From assembly GCA_019750915.1 (NCBI GenBank), contig JAIENY010000039.1, positions 22,267 to 86,266 on the forward strand: a stretch of 64,000 nt of DNA, read 5' to 3'. This DNA is from Xanthobacteraceae bacterium. GTDB taxonomy: Bacteria > Pseudomonadota > Alphaproteobacteria > Rhizobiales > Xanthobacteraceae. The notes below the pieces were generated by a model. That model had not been told where the DNA came from and ran no database searches. It worked only from the letters and a program-made list of their open reading frames with translations. Shown here in pieces: positions 37,323-46,507 of the stretch (positions are counted from its first letter, which is position 1; each line of letters begins with the position of its first letter). The position numbers were made by a program, and so were the translations under genes.

Positions 37323-39146
37323 ATGAAGGAGATTCGGCTATTGCGGCGGATCCGCAGCATTATCGGTGCGGTTATGGCATTGAGCGGGCCTCTCCCGATG
37401 AGCGCCCTGGCGCAACCTGTATCGGCCATCGCCATGCATGGTAAGCCCGCACTGCCCGCCGATTTCGATCACTTGCCCAACGCGAACCCGTCCGCTCCCA
37501 AGGGTGGCCGGTTGGCCTGGGGAATTCTCGGCACCTTCGACAGCCTCAATCCGTTCATTGTGAAAGGCCTCGCGGTGCAGCAAATCCGCGGCTATGTCGT
37601 CGAAAGCCTGATGGGGCGCAACTCCAATGAGCCCTTCACTCTTTACGGGCTGCTTGCGGACACCGTGGAGACCGACGACGCACGCAGCTATGTCAGTTTT
37701 CACATCAACCCGGCCGCGAAGTTCTCGGATGGCACTCCGGTCAGCACGGACGACGTGCTCTTCTCATGGAAGCTGATGCGTGACCGGGGCCGCCCGAATT
37801 ACCGACTCTATTACGCGAAGGTGTCAAAAGCCTTCTCACCGGCACCCGGCGTCATCCGGTTCGACTTCGAAGGCGGCGCCGACCGCGAACTTCCGCTCAT
37901 CCTTGGGTTGATGCCGATCTTCGCTAAGCACGCCGTCGATGAGGCCTCGTTTGAGGACACCTCAATGACCGCGCCGCTCGGTTCAGGCCCCTATCGCGTC
38001 GGCGGAGTACAAGCCGGCTCCAGCGTCACTCTGGTTCGCCGTCCGGATTATTGGGGCCGCGATCTGCCGCTCAATCGCGGCCTGTGGAATTTCGATCAGG
38101 TGCGGATCGACTACTACCGCGAGGCAAATGGCGCGTTCGAGGCGTTCAAGCGCGGGCTCTATGACTTCCGGGTCGAAACCGAGCCGCTGCGATGGCATGA
38201 AGGGTACGACTTCCCGGCCGCCCGTAACGGCAACGTCATTCGGGAGAACATCAGGCTGGGAACGCCGCAACCTTCAGAAACGCTGGTATTCAACACACGC
38301 CGTCCGCTTTTTTCCGACGTTCGTGTGCGCCAAGCGCTGATCCAGTTGTTCGACTTCGAATGGGTGAACCGCAACTACTTTTTCGGCCTGTACGGCCGCT
38401 CACCCAGCTTCTTTGCGGGCTCCGAACTTTCCGCTGCCGGGCGCGATGCCGATGCGCGCGAACGGGAGCTTCTCGCGCCGTTTGCGCAGGAGATTCGCCC
38501 GGATGTTTTCAACGGCACCTATCGACTTCCCGTTACCGACGGCGCCGGGAGGGATCGCACCACACTTCGCAAGGCGCTGGAATTGCTTCATGACGCCGGT
38601 TACGACCTTGACGGCACCGTGCTGCGCAACCGCGCCACTCATGAGCCATTCAGTTTCGAAATTCTTGTCAGCACCCGCGATCAGGAGCGGCTGGCGCTGG
38701 CGTTTTCTCGCGATGTCAGGCGCGCCGGCGTCGAGGCGTCGGTGCGCGTTGTGGATGCCGTCCAATTCGACCAACGGCGGCTCTCGTTCGATTTCGATAT
38801 GATCGAAAACCGGTGGGATCAGTCGCTCTCTCCCGGCAACGAACAGGCGTTCTACTGGGGCTCCGCGGCGGCCGATACCCAAGGCACGCGTAATTATATG
38901 GGCGCAAAAAATCCGGCCATCGACGCCATGATTTCTGCCTTGCTGGAGGTCCGGGAGCGGCCCGACTTCGTCAGCGCGGTCCGGGCGCTGGATCGGGCGC
39001 TGATCTCGGGAAGTTACGTGATTCCCTTGTACAACCCGCAAGCTCAATGGATCGCGCGGTGGAATCGGATAGAACGTCCTTCGGTGACTTCAATCGCCGG
39101 TTATCAACCGGAGACGTGGTGGTTCAAGCCGCAAAGGCAGCCGTGA
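37323..39146 (+). CDS. Extracellular solute-binding protein, family 5 (YejA/oligopeptide type)
   Basis: 607 residues from ATG 37323 (the frame is open from 37287). The signal peptide ends near ALAQPVSA. SBP family 5 features follow: HGKPALPADFDHLPNANPSAPKGG, FDSLNPFIVKG, FHINPAAKFSDGTPVSTDDVLFSW and MTAPLGSGPYRV. It resembles YejA of peptide importers. No permease or ATPase gene accompanies it. Instead its stop overlaps the start of an adenylate-forming-like gene (GTGA). Substrate unknown; oligopeptides likely. Confidence 0.88.
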   Translation: MKEIRLLRRIRSIIGAVMALSGPLPMSALAQPVSAIAMHGKPALPADFDHLPNANPSAPKGGRLAWGILGTFDSLNPFIVKGLAVQQIRGYVVESLMGRNSNEPFTLYGLLADTVETDDARSYVSFHINPAAKFSDGTPVSTDDVLFSWKLMRDRGRPNYRLYYAKVSKAFSPAPGVIRFDFEGGADRELPLILGLMPIFAKHAVDEASFEDTSMTAPLGSGPYRVGGVQAGSSVTLVRRPDYWGRDLPLNRGLWNFDQVRIDYYREANGAFEAFKRGLYDFRVETEPLRWHEGYDFPAARNGNVIRENIRLGTPQPSETLVFNTRRPLFSDVRVRQALIQLFDFEWVNRNYFFGLYGRSPSFFAGSELSAAGRDADARERELLAPFAQEIRPDVFNGTYRLPVTDGAGRDRTTLRKALELLHDAGYDLDGTVLRNRATHEPFSFEILVSTRDQERLALAFSRDVRRAGVEASVRVVDAVQFDQRRLSFDFDMIENRWDQSLSPGNEQAFYWGSAAADTQGTRNYMGAKNPAIDAMISALLEVRERPDFVSAVRALDRALISGSYVIPLYNPQAQWIARWNRIERPSVTSIAGYQPETWWFKPQRQP

Positions 39147-40675
39147 CGAATTCAGTAGACGGATTTCAACGCCCAACTTCGACGCCTGCGGATGGCTCGC
39201 CCACGCTCTGCGATCTGTTCGCGCGGACCGCAAGCCGGACCCCTAACGCGTTGGCATTGTGCGATCCGCCCAACAAATTGCGCCTGACCGGGCAGCCGGC
39301 CGCGTGCCTCTCATATGCCGAGGCCGACAGAGCCATTGCTTCGCTGGCGATGCAGATGACGAATACCGGGCTGCCCACGGGTTCGATCGTCGCGGTGCAG
39401 ATGGCAAACACCATCGAATATCCTTTGATCCTGCTGGCCGCCTGGCGCGCAGGGCTTGTGGTTGCGCTTTTGCCGCAGCTCTGGCGTCAGGCCGAATTGA
39501 CAGAAGCGCTAAATCGCCTGGGTGCCCGTGCGCTTGTCGTGTCCAGCCGCATCGAGATCATCGATCACGCCGACCTGGCCATGAACGCGGCCGCAGAAGT
39601 CTTTTCGATCCGGCATGTCTTCGGCTTCGGAAGCTCCCTGCCCGACGGCATGACACCGCTCGACTGGACGATCGAACCTGTCGATACGGTCATGCCTTCG
39701 GGCATCAGCGCGCGCAGGGCCGCCATCGCATCGTTCGACGTCACCAAGGACGGCATGATCGCCATTCCGCGCAGTCATCTCAATCTCATCGCAGGCGGCC
39801 TAGCCATCTCGATGCAGAGTGGCGTGCCACAAGGCGCCAAAATCTTATCGACGATGCTACCATCCTCCTTTGCCGGCCTTGTCTCTTCCGTTGTGTTGTG
39901 GCTGCTGACCGGCGGATCGTTATCGCTGCATCATCCGTTTGATCCCGCCTGCCTCGATGAACAGATCCGCGCTGACCAGTGCGACACGCTTGTTGTGCCT
40001 GGTCAATTGGCTCTGCGGATGTCCGAGGCGCAGACCATTGATGCCCAGCCGACCCTGCGGCATGTGATCGGATTATGGCGCACGCCCGAGCGAGTGGCAT
40101 CGAGCACGGACTGGGGCAGCTCACCAGCGGTCCTGACGGACGTTTATCTTTTCGGAGAAATGGGCCTGTTCGCGCTGAACAGAATTCTCGACGGTTCAGC
40201 CGCGCCCATAACGCTCGGCGTAACCAGATCGCCCGAGGGTACTAACATCGGAGAGCTACTGCTCACGCCACAGGGAACTCTCGCCTTGCGAGGGCCTTCC
40301 GCCGCCCTTGCCGCTTATCGGGAACCACCTCGCCAGGAGCAATCGCTGCTGACTGCCCCGGCGGAGATAGACTATGTCGATACCGGCTATGCTGCGCGCC
40401 GCGCCGGAACCAACGGAACCGTACAGCTGACGGCAACGCCTCCAAACATCGCCAGCGTTGGCGGCTATCGCTTCCGGAATGATGATCTCGACCAGTGGGC
40501 ACGCCGTCTGCCGTCTGGCACCGTCTTGATGGCCGTGCCGGATCAGCTCAACGGCTTCCGTATCGCCGGACGCTCGGGCGAAAATGCGCGGGCTCGCGGG
40601 GCACTTTCAGAGTTGGGGCTAAATCCTTTGATGACCGAAGCTTTTCGCCAGCGGGAAAGCTCGAACCCAGACTAA
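39143..40675 (+). CDS. Degenerate class I adenylate-forming (acyl-CoA synthetase-like) protein
   Basis: 510 residues from GTG 39143, which overlaps the previous stop as GTGA. The N-terminal half follows AMP-binding enzymes (TLCDLFARTASRTPNALAL; LSYAEADRAIASLA; VQMANTIEYPLILLAAWRAG). The P-loop YTSGTTGxPKG is replaced by FDVTKDGMIAIPRSHLNLIA, and I find no conserved C-terminal lysine motif. It is therefore probably unable to form acyl-adenylates in the usual way. Coupling to a peptide-binding protein gene is unusual. True function unknown. Confidence 0.7.
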   Translation: MTNSVDGFQRPTSTPADGSPTLCDLFARTASRTPNALALCDPPNKLRLTGQPAACLSYAEADRAIASLAMQMTNTGLPTGSIVAVQMANTIEYPLILLAAWRAGLVVALLPQLWRQAELTEALNRLGARALVVSSRIEIIDHADLAMNAAAEVFSIRHVFGFGSSLPDGMTPLDWTIEPVDTVMPSGISARRAAIASFDVTKDGMIAIPRSHLNLIAGGLAISMQSGVPQGAKILSTMLPSSFAGLVSSVVLWLLTGGSLSLHHPFDPACLDEQIRADQCDTLVVPGQLALRMSEAQTIDAQPTLRHVIGLWRTPERVASSTDWGSSPAVLTDVYLFGEMGLFALNRILDGSAAPITLGVTRSPEGTNIGELLLTPQGTLALRGPSAALAAYREPPRQEQSLLTAPAEIDYVDTGYAARRAGTNGTVQLTATPPNIASVGGYRFRNDDLDQWARRLPSGTVLMAVPDQLNGFRIAGRSGENARARGALSELGLNPLMTEAFRQRESSNPD

Positions 40676-40765
40676 TACAACTGCCCACCAAGTTTGGGAA
40701 ACAGGATTGACGGCGCGTTAACGCGAGTGACCTAGACTTCGCGAAAATTGCCACCCAAGTGTGTC

Positions 40766-42001
40766 ATGTCGCAGCCCGGTCCCGTCGTTGTCATTGCTGA
40801 TGATGAACATCCAGCTCTCACTCGGGATTTAACCGAGTCCAGACTGTTTCCATTGGTGGAAACTTCCTGGTCCGACGCAGCTGAAGCGGTTTCGCGCGTG
40901 CGGCCCTCATGCGTCATCGTTTGTGGTCCCTATGATCGCATCGCGTTGCAAACCCTTTCAACCACCGTCGCAAGTCTCCAGCCTTACGTGCCTTTGATCG
41001 CGGTTGATCCGGCAGGCGATCTGCCGCTGGAGGCGCTTCCCTTCCGCAGCGAAAGAAACATCGCAGGGCGATTTAAGGCTCGGCTGAATGCGGCGCTGCG
41101 TGTCCGCACTCTGCATGCAACTGTTCTGCGGCGGCTGCAATCCGCACAGCTATCGCGGTTCCAGCTTCCCGAGGGCGATCCCTTGAGTGACTCAACCGTC
41201 TTGTTGGTGGGGCGCGGCGGCTCGTTCCCTGCTCTCTCTGTGGCACTAGGCGAACGGATGGGCATTGTCGGCGCATTGAGCATCGAGGCTGCTGCAAGTC
41301 ATCTCAATACCCGCGCCGTTGATGGCATTGTCATTGGCGACGGCTTCAGCCCGCGTGTGATTGACGCCTTCCTGATGGTGCTGTCCGAGGATGCGCGGTT
41401 TCGCAATCTGCCCGTCATCCAGACCGCCGGATCGGTGGCCCATGTGAAGTACGACCTGCCCAATCTCGAAAGCGTGCATGGCCCGCTCGAAAGTCTCGTC
41501 TCGCATGCCCTGCCCTTGATCCGTCAGAGCGCGCTCGAGGCACGGCTCAACAGGGCGTTGCAGTCGCTCGATGCCGGCGGAATACTCGATCCACGCACGG
41601 GCCTCCTCACCCAGGCCGCATTCCTGCGCGACCTCGCCGACGCTATCGATCATGCGCTTGCAGATAGTTCAGGGCTTTCCGTCGCCTTGTTTACGCTCGC
41701 AACCCAGAGCGACCGCTCGCGATTTGACGCAGCGCGAATCATGGGCCGCCTGACACGGCGGATGGATTTTGCTACGCTGCGGGACGACGGCTCGATCATC
41801 GTCGTATTTTCGGGAACCGACGTGCGTGACGCGCGGATGATCGGGCGCCGCATTTCCAGCGTATTGCGGCAGACCGGCGTCAGCGACAAGCCGAACGGAA
41901 AACTGTCGAACGATGTCGCGATCACATCGGTTCTTCCAGGCGACGATTCCTCGACGATCATATCCCGATTGCGACAGCAGGATCAGCGCGCCGCGTCATA
42001 G
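40766..42001 (+). CDS. Tandem receiver-like protein with degenerate GGDEF domain
   Basis: 411 residues from ATG 40766. First receiver-like domain: VVVIADDEHPALT has the acidic pair, but the phosphoacceptor position reads VIVCGPYD. Second receiver-like domain: the acidic pair is missing (VLLVGRGGS), but an Asp sits in GIVIGDGFSP. The C-terminal GGDEF-like domain starts DPRTGLLTQAAFLRDLADAI; the active-site GGDEF is replaced by DGSII (RDDGSIIVVF). It should not make c-di-GMP. A signalling scaffold or ligand sensor is inferred. Confidence 0.72.
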   Translation: MSQPGPVVVIADDEHPALTRDLTESRLFPLVETSWSDAAEAVSRVRPSCVIVCGPYDRIALQTLSTTVASLQPYVPLIAVDPAGDLPLEALPFRSERNIAGRFKARLNAALRVRTLHATVLRRLQSAQLSRFQLPEGDPLSDSTVLLVGRGGSFPALSVALGERMGIVGALSIEAAASHLNTRAVDGIVIGDGFSPRVIDAFLMVLSEDARFRNLPVIQTAGSVAHVKYDLPNLESVHGPLESLVSHALPLIRQSALEARLNRALQSLDAGGILDPRTGLLTQAAFLRDLADAIDHALADSSGLSVALFTLATQSDRSRFDAARIMGRLTRRMDFATLRDDGSIIVVFSGTDVRDARMIGRRISSVLRQTGVSDKPNGKLSNDVAITSVLPGDDSSTIISRLRQQDQRAAS

Positions 42002-42079
42002 AGGTTCCGGATCGAACCGCGGAACGATCAGGAGTCATCTGCATTGGCCCTTCATCAACACTGCTTGAAGGAGATCCCG

Positions 42080-42517
42080 ATGATAAAAGCCGCTTCCATT
42101 ATGGCCGTTGCAGGTACCCTGCTCGCGACGCCAGCGTTCGCTCAATCGCTCAACAGTACGACGAATCCCGGCAGCCCGATCACGACCGGGAGCGCACCTG
42201 CCAGCGTGCAGTATTCGAATGTCTCCGGAACCGACGTTTTCACATCGAACCTGAAGGGCCTCAACGTCTATAACCAGAACAACGAGTCCGTGGGCGAGAT
42301 TTCCGACATCGCCATTGGTGCAAACAATCAGGTTCAGGCGCTGATCCTGTCGGTCGGCGGTTTCCTCGGCGTCGGCGACCGCTACGTTGCGATTGCCCCG
42401 TCATCGTTGAAAGTGACGTACGACGAGAGCAACAAAAAGTGGCATGCGACGATCAACGCTACCAAGGAACAGCTCAAGAGCGCGCCTGATTTCAAGTATC
42501 CGAACAATAAGGGCTGA
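42080..42517 (+). CDS. Secreted PRC-barrel domain protein
   Basis: 145 residues from ATG 42080, chosen for AAGGAG 6-7 bases upstream and the signal peptide MIKAASIMAVAGTLLATPAFAQ. The PRC-barrel stretch is DVFTSNLKGLNVYNQNNE followed by VGEISDIAIGANNQVQALILS and VGDRYVAIAPSSL. Exported PRC-barrel proteins are common in this group but their role is not defined. A terminator follows directly. Confidence 0.85.
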   Translation: MIKAASIMAVAGTLLATPAFAQSLNSTTNPGSPITTGSAPASVQYSNVSGTDVFTSNLKGLNVYNQNNESVGEISDIAIGANNQVQALILSVGGFLGVGDRYVAIAPSSLKVTYDESNKKWHATINATKEQLKSAPDFKYPNNKG

Positions 42518-42531
42518 TGATCAGTCAACGC

Positions 42532-42560
42532 ACGGCCGCCATCAGGCGGCCGTTTCGTTT
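42532..42560 (+). terminator. Intrinsic terminator after the PRC-barrel gene
   Basis: ACGGCCGCC (42532-42540), loop ATCA, GGCGGCCGT (42545-42553), then TTCGTTTT. The stop codon of convergent mfd (42542-42544) lies in its loop, so the two genes share this sequence. Confidence 0.88.
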
Positions 42561-45500
42561 TGATCGGCCTTGCGGTTCTCGGCAATGTTCGCAAGCTGGC
42601 GCAGGATATCGGTGACACCATCGACGCGGTGCACCGCAATCGACCAATCCTGAAGGAACACAACCTTCATGTCCGGCCGCACCTTCGCGGCCTGTCCGAA
42701 CTGTCGAATGAAATAGACCAGCTTTTCGGGTTGCGCGAAGCTGTTATCCCGGAAGCTTAGGGACGCGCCCTTCGGACCCGCATCAATCTTCTCAACATTC
42801 GCGCGGCGGCAGTAATTCTTGATCGATGCCAGTTTGAACAGGAAGCGCACCTCATCCGGTAGCGGGCCGAAGCGATCGCGCATCTCCGCACCAAAATCAG
42901 CAATCTCGTCGTCCGTCTCCAGATCAGCCAAGCGGCGATACAGCGACAGCCGCACCGCCAGATCGGAGACGTATTCCTCCGGAATGAGAACCGGCATCCC
43001 CAGCGTGATCTGCGGCGACCAGCGATCTTGGACGGGTTCGGAGATACCCGCCTTAAGATTGAGTATCTCCTCCTCCAGCATCTGCTGGTAGAGTTCGAAA
43101 CCGACTTCCTTGATGTGGCCGGACTGTTCCTCGCCGAGCAGATTGCCTGAACCACGGATGTCCAGATCGTGTGACGCGAGCTGAAATCCCGCGCCGAGAT
43201 TTTCCAGTGACTGAAGCACCTTGAGACGACGCTCGGCCTGACCCGTGATCTTTCGCTGCGCCGGGAGCGTAAACAGCGCATAGGCGCGCAACTTTGAGCG
43301 CCCCACCCGCCCTCGCAACTGGTAGAGCTGCGCGAGACCGAACATGTCGGCACGATGAACGATCAGTGTATTGGCGGTCGGAATATCGAGGCCGGATTCC
43401 ACGATCGTGGTTGACAGCAGGATATCGTATTTTCCGTCATAGAACGCCGAGATAATGTCTTCAATCACGGTCGGAGGCATCTGCCCGTGCGCGACTGCGA
43501 CTTTCATCTCCGGCACAGTCTTGTCGAGAAACTCCTTGGCTTCCGCAAGATCATCGATCCGAGGGCAGACGTAGAAGGATTGGCCGCCGCGATAGCGTTC
43601 GCGCAGCAGCGCTTCGCGCACCATGAGTGGATCGAACGGCGCAACGAAGGTTCGGACCGCGAGGCGATCGACCGGGGGCGAGGCAATGATCGAAAGATCG
43701 CGAACGCCGGTCAGCGCAAGCTGCAGCGTGCGTGGGATAGGTGTTGCGGACAGCGTCAGCACATGGACCTCAGAGCGCAATTGCTTCAACCGCTCCTTGT
43801 GGGAGACGCCGAAGTGCTGCTCCTCGTCCACGATGATAAGGCCAAGATTCTTGAACTTGATGGTCTTGCTGAGGAGCGCATGCGTCCCAACCACGATGTC
43901 GGTTGTGCCCTCCGTTAATCCCTTCTTCGTCTCGCGCAGCTCCTTTGCGCTGACAAGGCGCGAGGCTTGCGCAACCGTGACAGGAAAGCCACGGAACCGC
44001 TCAGAGAAGTTCTTCGCGTGCTGCCGCGCCAACAGCGTCGTTGGCACAACAACCGCGACTTGTTTTCCTTCGAGCGCCACGGCGAAAGCGGCGCGCAAAG
44101 CCACCTCGGTCTTGCCGAAACCGACATCGCCGCAGACCAGACGATCCATCGGCTTGCCCGCATTGAGATCTTCCAGCGTCGTGTTAATGGCGGTGAGCTG
44201 GTCTTCTGTCTCGTCGTACGGGAAGCGTGCACAAAACTCGTCGTAAAGCCCCGGATGCACCGCGAATTTCGGAGCCTCGTGCAACTGCCGTTCGGCCGCG
44301 ATCTTGATCAGGTCGCCGGCGATTTCGCGAATACGGTTCTTGAGCTTTGCCTTGCGGGCCTGCCAGCCGCCGCCGCCCAGCCGATCGAGTTCGACGCCGG
44401 CCTGCTCGGAACCGTAGCGCGACAACAGTTCAATGTTTTCGACGGGAAGATAAAGCTTGGTGTCGTTGGCGTAGTGCAGCTCGAGACAATCATGCGGTGC
44501 GCCGCCGACCTCGAGTGTCTGAAGACCCACAAAACGGCCGATGCCGTGCTCAACGTGCACGACAAGGTCGCCGGTCGCCAGGCTGGTGACTTCCGAAATG
44601 AAATTCTCGACCTTGCGGCTCGACTTGCGCGCGCGGACCAGCCGGTCGCCCAGAATATCCTGCTCGGTGATGAGCGCGAGCGTGTCCGTCTCAAAACCCG
44701 ATTCCAGACCGACAACCGCCAGCATCGTCTCGTTGCGCGGTGTCGCCTGTACCATCCGCCAGGTATTGACGTTGGTTATGTTCACGAGTTTGTGGTCCTT
44801 GAGCATGCTCGCCATGCGCTCGCGCGAACCTTCGCTCCACAGCGCCACGATCACTTTCTTGCGCGCGGCATGCAGCGCGTTCGCATGCGCGACCACAGCT
44901 TCGAACACATTGGCGGAACTATCCGTGCGTTCGGGCGCGAAGTTGCGCCCCTGCCGTGCGGCGATATCGATCACGGTGTCGTCTTCGGGCATTGCAAACG
45001 CCGTGAGCCGCGCGACCGATTGGGCGACGAGCCGCTCCACCCACTCGGCCTCACCAAGATAGAGCCGGTCTGGCGGCAATGGCTTGTAGAGCACACCACC
45101 ACTGTGATGCTCCAATGCCTCACGCCGGGCTTCGTAATAATCGCTGATCTGCTTGAATCGCTCGCGAGCGGCGTCTTCAGCCTGATGTTCGATCGCGAGC
45201 GGCGCACCGGCGAGATAGTCGAACAACGTGTCCATCCGGTCCTGAAACAGCGGCAGCCAGTGCTCCATGCCGGGATGACGCCGTCCCTCGCTCACGGCCT
45301 CGTACAGTGGATCGTCGCGCTCGGGCGCGCCGAATTCGGCAACATAACCCATGCGGAAGCGGCGGATGGTTTCTGTCACCAGTTGGAATTCGGAAACCGG
45401 CACAAGATCAAGCGCGCGCATATCGAGCAGCGTGCGCTGGGTTTCGGCGTCAAACGTGCGGATCGACTCCAGCGTATCTCCGAAGAAATCAAAACGAACC

Positions 45501-46075
45501 GGCTGTTCGAGTCCCGCCGGAAACAAATCGAGGATACCGCCACGCACAGCATATTCGCCGGGCTCGCGCACCGTGGACGTGCGTGAATAGCCGTTGTGCT
45601 CCAGCCAAGCCGCGATGGAGTCCATCGGTACGCGATGGCCTGGCGCGACCGACAATGCCTGCGCAGCCACCACCTCGCGCGCCGGAACGCGCTGAACAAA
45701 CGCATTCACCGGCGCCAGCACGATCACCGGCTTCTCGCCTCCCTTGAGACGCGACAGCCTCGCCAGTGTTGTCAGGCGCTGCGCCAGAATGCCGCCGTGA
45801 GGCGAGACGCGGTCATAAGGCTGGCAATCCCACGCAGGAAACTGCATCACCTCCACGTCGGGAGCGAAGAACTCCAGCGCGCGGGCAAGCTGCGCCATGC
45901 GTGCGCCATCGCGACACAGCACTGCGAGGCTGACAGCGGGCGCATCCTTCCGTGCGGCAACCGAACGGGCGAGATCGGAGACGATGAGCCCTTCGGCACC
46001 CTCTGCGACCTGGGTCAGCGTGATAGCCCGGCCGGGCTGGAGGAGCGCCGCCGGCGAACGCACGGGAGATTTCAT
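42542..46075 (-). CDS. mfd: Transcription-repair coupling factor Mfd
   Basis: 1177 residues, normal length. It removes stalled RNA polymerase at DNA lesions and recruits UvrA. The N-terminal UvrB-like region is followed by the RNA-polymerase-interacting CarD-like domain (GDLVVHVEHGIGRFVGLQTL). The translocase has Walker A GDVGFGKTEVALRAAF, the DEEQ box IIVDEEQHFGVSHKERLK and motif III LSATPIPRTLQLAL. QLRGRVGRSKLRAYA is motif VI. The C-terminal TRCF domain is present. It is coupled to sdhE by ATGA (46072-46075). Confidence 0.97.
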   Translation of the reverse strand: MKSPVRSPAALLQPGRAITLTQVAEGAEGLIVSDLARSVAARKDAPAVSLAVLCRDGARMAQLARALEFFAPDVEVMQFPAWDCQPYDRVSPHGGILAQRLTTLARLSRLKGGEKPVIVLAPVNAFVQRVPAREVVAAQALSVAPGHRVPMDSIAAWLEHNGYSRTSTVREPGEYAVRGGILDLFPAGLEQPVRFDFFGDTLESIRTFDAETQRTLLDMRALDLVPVSEFQLVTETIRRFRMGYVAEFGAPERDDPLYEAVSEGRRHPGMEHWLPLFQDRMDTLFDYLAGAPLAIEHQAEDAARERFKQISDYYEARREALEHHSGGVLYKPLPPDRLYLGEAEWVERLVAQSVARLTAFAMPEDDTVIDIAARQGRNFAPERTDSSANVFEAVVAHANALHAARKKVIVALWSEGSRERMASMLKDHKLVNITNVNTWRMVQATPRNETMLAVVGLESGFETDTLALITEQDILGDRLVRARKSSRKVENFISEVTSLATGDLVVHVEHGIGRFVGLQTLEVGGAPHDCLELHYANDTKLYLPVENIELLSRYGSEQAGVELDRLGGGGWQARKAKLKNRIREIAGDLIKIAAERQLHEAPKFAVHPGLYDEFCARFPYDETEDQLTAINTTLEDLNAGKPMDRLVCGDVGFGKTEVALRAAFAVALEGKQVAVVVPTTLLARQHAKNFSERFRGFPVTVAQASRLVSAKELRETKKGLTEGTTDIVVGTHALLSKTIKFKNLGLIIVDEEQHFGVSHKERLKQLRSEVHVLTLSATPIPRTLQLALTGVRDLSIIASPPVDRLAVRTFVAPFDPLMVREALLRERYRGGQSFYVCPRIDDLAEAKEFLDKTVPEMKVAVAHGQMPPTVIEDIISAFYDGKYDILLSTTIVESGLDIPTANTLIVHRADMFGLAQLYQLRGRVGRSKLRAYALFTLPAQRKITGQAERRLKVLQSLENLGAGFQLASHDLDIRGSGNLLGEEQSGHIKEVGFELYQQMLEEEILNLKAGISEPVQDRWSPQITLGMPVLIPEEYVSDLAVRLSLYRRLADLETDDEIADFGAEMRDRFGPLPDEVRFLFKLASIKNYCRRANVEKIDAGPKGASLSFRDNSFAQPEKLVYFIRQFGQAAKVRPDMKVVFLQDWSIAVHRVDGVTDILRQLANIAENRKADQNETAA

Positions 46076-46362
46076 TCAGTAGAACCTGTCATCGCAAACG
46101 CCTTGATGCGGCGGAATATTCCGGTCACGAATTCAGGCGGCAGTTGTGTCTTGTCGTTGAAGGCGTTGTACAGATCGGGATCGGGAAGCTCGATCAATCG
46201 CTCGAGGTCATCCACATCGGAATCACCCAGATCGTCGATATGCGCATCGGCAAACCTTCCGAGGATGAAATCCATCTCCTTGGTGCCGCGATGCCAGCAA
46301 CGAAACAGCAGCCGCTTGCGGCGGTCATCGAGCCCTTCGCTCGAACGGGTGGATGCCGACAT
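46072..46362 (-). CDS. sdhE: Succinate dehydrogenase assembly factor SdhE
   Basis: 96 residues from ATG 46362 (GAGAGGG upstream). The conserved RGxxE motif is in CWHRGTKEMDFILGRFA. SdhE helps attach FAD covalently to SdhA. LIELPDPDLYNAF is also typical. It is followed directly by mfd with a 4-bp overlap and is divergent from recG, an arrangement common in Rhizobiales. Confidence 0.93.
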   Translation of the reverse strand: MSASTRSSEGLDDRRKRLLFRCWHRGTKEMDFILGRFADAHIDDLGDSDVDDLERLIELPDPDLYNAFNDKTQLPPEFVTGIFRRIKAFAMTGSTE

Positions 46363-46507
46363 GTCAAACCCTCTCGTCAACGCCAAAAGCCCGGACTTGC
46401 CGGGCGGGTTTGATATAACGATCACGGCGCCGGATGTCAGCATTTCTATCCAGATGCATCCGGGCTATGCAAAACCATCCTCGTGAGCGAGCCCGAGTCG
46501 CCTTTTC

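Noticed and set aside
43967..45586. 539-codon plus-strand frame antisense to mfd
   Set aside because: Mfd is unmistakable on the other strand. The antisense translation has no recognisable motifs, as expected in GC-rich DNA.
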